Below the pieces are notes generated by a model. The model saw only the letters and a program-made list of their open reading frames with translations, did no database searches and was not told where the DNA came from. Positions 58,400 to 64,000 of a stretch of DNA of 64,000 nt are shown here, in pieces. The position numbers and the translations under genes are program-made. Location: contig NC_084810.1 in assembly GCF_963583255.1 (NCBI RefSeq), positions 6,231,751 through 6,295,750 of the forward strand. Reading direction: 5' to 3'. Numbering within the stretch: position 1 is the first letter of the stretch; each line of letters starts with the position of its first letter. Source of the DNA: Pyrus communis (taxonomy: Eukaryota; Streptophyta; Magnoliopsida; Rosales; Rosaceae).

Positions 58400-59041
58400 A
58401 ATAAAGTATCAATTTATGAAAGTAAAGACAACACATAAAAAGAACATTAAAACTGGAAACCAAGTCGTGATACTTCACCATTTAACATAGAAATTTTATC
58501 TTGCCCACATACACTGAAATCATTTTTTGTATCTATACACTAATAATTTGACATTCAATACGGAAAAAATAATCATGACTATTCCTCTCTTTTTAAATTT
58601 TCAGGGAAAAATTGAACCACAAACAATCAAAAAACCCAAATAAAAAATAAATTTAACAGCAAAGAGCAAGCTCCAAAATAAAACCCTAAAAGACACCAAA
58701 ATCTAAAAAAAATTATATATATATTCCCACATATTCGACTTTCACACAATAGAAAACACAACTTCACAATATTAAAAATAAAATAAAATAAAATTTGTTG
58801 TAGAAAATGCTAAAAGAAAAAAACTGAAATTATTTACCTTGAGCATAAATGGCTTCGAAGCTGCACACAGAAGCCCCAAAAAACGAAGAGTAAAGTGTCT
58901 TGAAACAAAAAAAAAAAAAAAAAGCAAATCGTACAACCAAACGACAGTTCTAAAGATATAAATAAAACACCAAAAATTACAAAAACTAAATTAAACATAG
59001 AGCAACATGTTTTGAAACGAAAAACACAAACAAATTATACA
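58400..59041. other. Gene-free A-rich stretch
   Basis: No gene seen. It continues after the gypsy insertion at 63776-64000 with the same A-rich composition and AAACACC..AAATTAC-like phrases. It may be intron or UTR sequence of a gene beyond the window. Confidence 0.4.
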
Positions 59042-59046
59042 CCCAG

Positions 59047-59205
59047 TGTGATAGCCCATTCCGAATTAATTTACCGATAGCGCGAGAATAACGTTTTTTT
59101 TCCTTTACTCGTTAGTGATTGTGTGTGTGTGAATGGGCTACGTTTTGGATTTGGTGATTGGTTTAAACACACACACACACGTCCACACATGCACACGTGC
59201 ACCTT
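59047..59205 (+). repeat. Truncated 5' LTR of chromovirus
   Basis: Matches 61491-61650 of the 3' LTR, including the GTGTGTGTGAATGGGC block and the CACACA tract, and then stops abruptly. Confidence 0.9.
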
Positions 59206-59209
59206 TTTT

Positions 59210-59400
59210 CTTGCTATCGATGTACGCAGGAGGAATAAATCTTTTCTGGAACAACTCCTTAAATACCTCCCAATCTGCAGCTTTCTCTCAAGATAAGTCA
59301 TCGGCCTGCTGCTCTCATCATGACGCAGGTTCCTTACCCAGAAATCATGTGGTCGTCTCTACCCACCTGTCTGCAGATAGACTCCCCTGACTCCACATCA
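59210..59400 (-). pseudogene. Inverted gag fragment
   Basis: On the minus strand DWEVFKELFQKRFIPPAYID matches the chromovirus gag pattern (W..F...F...Y/F.P). It is opposite to the rest of the element, so part of the interior was inverted, perhaps in the same event that removed most of the 5' LTR, protease and reverse transcriptase. Confidence 0.6.
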
Positions 59401-59419
59401 GTCTGAAGGTCTTCTCAAG

Positions 59420-61393
59420 GTGATTCAAGTGGGACGATAGTTGTGAGCAGAGCTTCCAACAATTGAAGTACTTTCTCACTTATGCACCGATGTTAGCACT
59501 TCCAAATGATAGTGGTAACTTTGAGATCTATAGTGATGCGTCGTTGAATGGTTTGGGCTGCGTACTAATGCAACACGGCAGGGTTATCGCTTATGCTTCA
59601 AGACAATTGAAGCCTTATGAGATGAATTACCCTACTCATGATCTTGAGTTGGCGACAATCATGTTTCCACTGAAGACTTGGAGACATTATCTTTATGGTG
59701 AAAGATGTAGGATCTTCACGGATCACAAGAGTCTCTAGTACCTATTTACTCAGAGAAATTTGAACCTTCGCCAACAGAGATGGATAGACTGCTAAGTGAT
59801 TACGACTGCACGATCGAGTATCACCTAGGACGTGCAAATGTGGTGGCTGATGCACTTAGTCGGAAATCTCATGGTAGAATTGATATTTTACATGCAAGCC
59901 GTGTTCCTCTTCTTGCTGATTTTAGGTCAATCGGAGTAAAGTTAGAAGTGGAAGCTCGAGATGAAACCTTACTAGCTCATTTTCAGGTTAGGCCAATCTT
60001 GATTGGCCGTATACTCAAGGCACAGATCGATGATGATGAAACTCAGAAGCTGATTCGGCTAAGAAATAAGGGGAAAAAGAAATATCTTCGGATTCGAGAA
60101 TCAAATGGCATGCTCATGCTAGAAGGTAGAATGCATGTACCGAACAACGTGAAGTTAAAGAGGGATGTTCTGAATGAGGCACATATATCGGCATATGATA
60201 TGCATCTGGGAAGCACTAAAATGTATCATACCATACGACCATTTTACTATTGGCCGGGTATAAAAAGAAAGATTGTTGAGTATGTTAGCAGATGTATTGT
60301 ATGACAACAGGTTAAAGCTGAGAGAAAGAAGCAGTTTGGACGGATGCAGCCACTTCCCCGTTCCACAATGGAAATGGGAAAATATTACCATGGATTTCAT
60401 GTATAAGCTTCCCTATACACGGAATGGTTATGATGTCGTTTGCGTAGTGGTTGATCGGCTCACCAAGTCCCTGCATTTTATTCCAATTCAAGAGAAGTTT
60501 TCCCTGAAACAATTAGCTGAGCTCTTTGTGTCAAAGCGCTAAATACCATGGTGTACCAGTCAGCATCATCTCTAATCGAGATCTGAGATTTACTTCTAAA
60601 TTCTGGATAGCATTTCAAGAAGCTCTTGGTTCGAGATTACTGTATAGTACGGCTTATCATCATCAAACAGATGGGTAATCTGAGAGGACCATTTAGACAC
60701 TGGAGGATATGTTGAGATCCTCTATTTTTGCAGTTTGGCGATGCATGGCATAAATGTCTAAATCTGATGGAGTTTACCTATAACAACAGCTACCATTTGA
60801 GCATTGGTATGTCACCTTTCGAGGCATTGTATGGTAAATCATGTCATACACCATTGTGTTGGTTAGAGGTAAGCAACAGAGTTTTGGAGGGCCCAGAGAT
60901 AGTGGATGAGACTACCCAAAATATTCAAGTAATCAAGTTTAACCTGAAAGTGGCCCAGGATCGTCAGAAGAGTTTAGCAGACAGACATGCCACTGATTGG
61001 ACCTATAAGGTAAATGATTAGGTATTCTTGAAGCTGTCGATGTGGAAGGGTGTTGTATGGTTCGGGAAAAAGGGGAAATTGAGTCCCAGGTATATCAGAC
61101 CATACAAGATTACTGAGTAGATCAACGAAGTATCTTATAGACTTGAGTTACCCTCGGAGTTGTCTAGAGTGCATGATGTATTTCACGTTTTAATGCTTTG
61201 TCATTATGTCTCAAATCCATCACATATGTTACCTCCGCAGCCATTGGAAATTAATCCTGATTTGACTTATGACGAGGAGCCGGTGACTATATTGGACTGG
61301 AAAGATAAGGTTATGAGGAATAAGACAGTGCGTTTGGTGAAGGTTTTGTGGAGGAATTACTCGGTAGAGGAGGCCACCTGGGAGACAGAATAG
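59420..61393 (+). pseudogene. Chromovirus RNase H, integrase and chromodomain relic
   Basis: RNase H ([48 protein letters not shown], then RANVVADALSRKS), integrase zinc finger (HISAYDMHLGSTKMYHTIR, YYWPGIKRKI), integrase core (ITMDFMYKLP, VVVDRLTKSLHFIP, FTYNNSYHLSIGMSPFEALYG), a GPY/F-like link and a chromodomain-like end (EEPVTILDWKDKVM, VKVLWRNYSVEEATWETE). Many in-frame stops (for example 59737, 60302, 60541 and 61019) make it inactive. The element would have inserted its cDNA into heterochromatin guided by the chromodomain; this is family knowledge. Confidence 0.92.
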
Positions 61394-61490
61394 TGGATGG
61401 AAGAAATGTATCCACGCTTGTTTTACGAGTATTAGTGGATTTTTTTTATTATATAAATTTTGAGGACGAAATTTTTATAAGGGGGTAGGT

Positions 61491-63770
61491 TGTGATAGCC
61501 CGTTCCGAAATAATTTACCAATAGCGTGAGAATGACGTTTTTTTGCCCTTACTCGTTAGTGATTACGTGTGTGTGAATGGGCTACGTTTTGGATTTGGTG
61601 ATTGGTTTAAACACACACACACACACGTCCACACAAACACACGTGCACCCTTGGTTCTGTCTCTCTCATCCTTCTCGACACTTCTTCCATTTTCACCATG
61701 TTGTATGGACAGCTTCACACCTTACAATTGTGGCACGGATCGAGGTTCCAAATACCTTCTTTGTGTTCCTTGTGACCTAACCAACACACTCGTACCCTTG
61801 ATTTGGCTTGGAACCCTCGAAAACCCTTTGAATCCATGGACTCCGTCGATAGAACTCTTCACATGCTCGTGATCGTGGAGGTTTTATCGAGTTTTAAGAT
61901 CAAAAGGAGTCTTAAAAATTTCTCATGAAGCTCAGAGAGCAAGTTTGAAGGATTTTGGACGTTGGGATAGCAAGTTCTAAAGTTGGCCGAATTTTGTGAG
62001 ATTTCTCCGGCGAGATTCCGGCATTTTTGGTGCTTCAAAGTGGTATAAAATTCTTTCCCTTGTCCTAAGCTTCATTTTGACATAAATTTTGTGCAGTTTG
62101 GTTGAGAAATGAGTGAGAAAAGTGAGTTTGAAGATTTTCCAGAATTTGGCGACGCAGGGTGGCCAGCGCCGGATTCCGGTGACTTAAGGTAGGAGACGAC
62201 GGAATATTCTGTCAAAGTTGACGGAATATTCCTAATGGAGACTAGCGACGTTAGGTTAAAGTTAACGGAATATTCTGGTTTTTGACGGAATATTCCCTAA
62301 AGGCGTTAAGGATTCCGTCTGTGTGCCAGGCACGTGCCTGCGCGTGGGAGGCACGTGCCTGGGTGTGGAAGGCGTGTGTGGCTGTGCCTTGGCTGGCGCG
62401 TGGGGGCGCGTGAGGCTTCAAAAAAAATTTCTAAAAATATGGAGGTGTTCATGGATTGAGTAGAGCATGTTGGTATATTCAAACACCCTAATTGAGCAAT
62501 GTATGAGAAGTTATTACCTAAGGTTGGTTATGTGCGTTAAATTGATGATTTTATAGTTGTTTCACATATAGGTGAGGACTATCCTGATGAGGAGCGCAGC
62601 CACACGAGGCTCGGGGCCTACGACCCTTCTACGTATCAGTGAGTGGGTTTTTGTTTTAAGTATATATATATATTATGATTGGTATTTTTCCAGAAATTAC
62701 GTTTTAATGGTTTTATATTGAAATGGTTTATAATTGAAATGCCATGTCGAATATCGTTGATACTATTATTTTTGTGATTGCGTTGGTTATGCTTTGGTAC
62801 CTCAGATGCTCAGGTAAGTCAGATGAATATGTTTGTTAGTGATAGTTGTGGTGACGATGAGATTAAGTTATAGCTTATATTCCTGCACCTCGGTGTTTGT
62901 GCTCTGCCAGAGTAGGGCCTAGCCTTTACGTGATCGTTCACCTCCCGCACTGTACGCTCACCTTGGATCCAAGGCAGGTGCCAGCCTGTCGTATAAACCA
63001 TTATAAGTGGTTCCGACTCGTAGGTGACTTGCGATACATAGCACAGCCTTCACGTGATCGTAGCACTGAGCGTATTTATTTACAGCATCCTGTCGTACAA
63101 ACCACTATAAATTATTCCAACTCGTGTGCAGGATAATGGTTGAGGAGCTATAGATTCAGCCGTACAGGTCACTTTAGGCGACTCCGGCTGAAGTACTGAT
63201 ATTACTAGCATATTATGATTTGTTTTATCTCACCTGCTTGATGCTTATACTGTTTGATTGGATATTCTGACACGGCATTTTTTGGCATGACATATTTGAG
63301 CTTTATTGTTTGTCGCATGAATTATTATACGAGTACGTATAGTATTTCTAGGAAAGTATACGGGTTTTACAGAGAGGGGTTATTACTCGATATTGAAATG
63401 GTTTTGGAAAAACTTTATTTTTGCCCACTCACATTTTCTGTTTTGCGCCCCTCCAGGTTTTAGGTAGAGGTGACATTGGTGGCGAAAGAGGCATCGGGGC
63501 AGTTCTGGCAAAGCACCCTCCATGTAGGATTTTCTAGTTATCGCTTATGTAGTACTTGTTTATTTTTGGACTGCACCTAGGATATTTGAACTTCTATTTT
63601 GCATTTTCCTTCCGTTTTCGTCACTACCACTCACTGATCTTTTATTGTAATTATCTTGTTCGGCTTTATTTTCCTCGTATTTCCACTCTAGTACTTCCGC
63701 AATGCGCACTTGACTGCGTCATTCTCGCGTGACGGCCAGCACGCCCCGATATTTGGATCGGGGTGTGTCA
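61491..63770 (+). repeat. Chromovirus 3' LTR
   Basis: 2280 bp from TGTGATAGCCCG to GGGGTGTGTCA. It carries a cluster of GGAATATTC motifs (62201-62296) and two CACGTG palindromes (62331-62336, 62352-62357). No protein frame of note. Confidence 0.9.
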
Positions 63771-64000
63771 CCTAGACATTGGATCTAACGATATAAAGAA
63801 AACACCCAGAATTAGAAGAAGAAAAATTCATACAAAAATCCCATTTGAACATGAAAAACTACAAAAAAAATAAATTAAAACAAAACTATAAAGGTTAAAA
63901 AAACTCACCACCAAACAGAGGTGGACCTTGGAGGTAACAAATACACCCTAATAAAATCGAAAAACCAACATAATCAGTATTGACCCAGGGATTTTAAACA

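Larger units (their letters stand above)
59047..63770 (+). mobile_element. Ty3/gypsy chromovirus-type element, deleted interior
   Basis: The 5' LTR starts TGTGATAGCCC at 59047 and is cut to about 160 bp; the complete 3' LTR is 61491-63770. Flanks CCCAG (59042-59046) and CCTAG (63771-63775) look like a 5 bp target duplication with one change. The interior has an inverted gag piece, then RNase H, integrase and chromodomain-like sequence; protease and reverse transcriptase are missing. AGGACGAAATTTTTATAAG and a G-rich polypurine tract before the 3' LTR are typical of the Tekay/Del chromoviruses. Confidence 0.93.

Overview
This is plant nuclear DNA. Genes are split by GT/AG introns, the sequence is AT-rich with long microsatellites, and LTR retrotransposon, LINE, CACTA and hAT relics fill most of the space. 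A plant TPS-a sesquiterpene synthase is the one clearly intact gene. The repeat families and gene style suggest a woody eudicot, perhaps Rosaceae such as apple or pear; that assignment is inference and was not tested.

Layout. (1) Positions 1-17219 and 27537-38881 are the two arms of a large imperfect inverted repeat; the left arm may continue outside the window. Each arm carries one decayed terpene synthase gene and one copy of an unidentified multi-exon gene. The arms differ by indels and by arm-specific insertions: a copia element, a hAT, a small MITE and a 73 bp duplication on the left; a Mutator-like MITE, a second long-inverted-repeat insertion and a poly(A) insertion on the right. (2) The spacer, 17220-27536, is a graveyard of Ty3/gypsy fragments: two gag relics, a protease and an integrase on the minus strand, and an oppositely oriented 'putative gypsy type transposon' ORF. 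(3) 38882-43614 holds a hAT insertion and then the intact seven-exon terpene synthase (563 codons plus stop). (4) 44030-47148 holds a truncated gypsy LTR-gag piece and a 5'-truncated LINE. (5) 47150-51934 is a third, partial copy of the inner left arm plus the adjoining gypsy piece, in right-arm orientation and interrupted by another hAT. (6) 51935-58399 holds a gypsy LTR fragment followed by a CACTA (En/Spm) element with a TNP2-type and a Transposase_24-type gene, both damaged, ending in a clear 3' terminus. (7) 59047-63770 is a chromovirus-type Ty3/gypsy element with a truncated 5' LTR, a decayed RNase H-integrase-chromodomain region and a full 3' LTR.

How it fits together. The intact synthase should make a sesquiterpene from farnesyl diphosphate in the cytosol. 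The two arm copies are a different TPS-a subfamily and carry different lesions, so they seem to have decayed separately after the inverted duplication. Residual similarity between the arms makes the locus a candidate source of hairpin-derived small RNAs against the parental synthase family. All homology and family calls here were made by reading; no database search or computed alignment was done.
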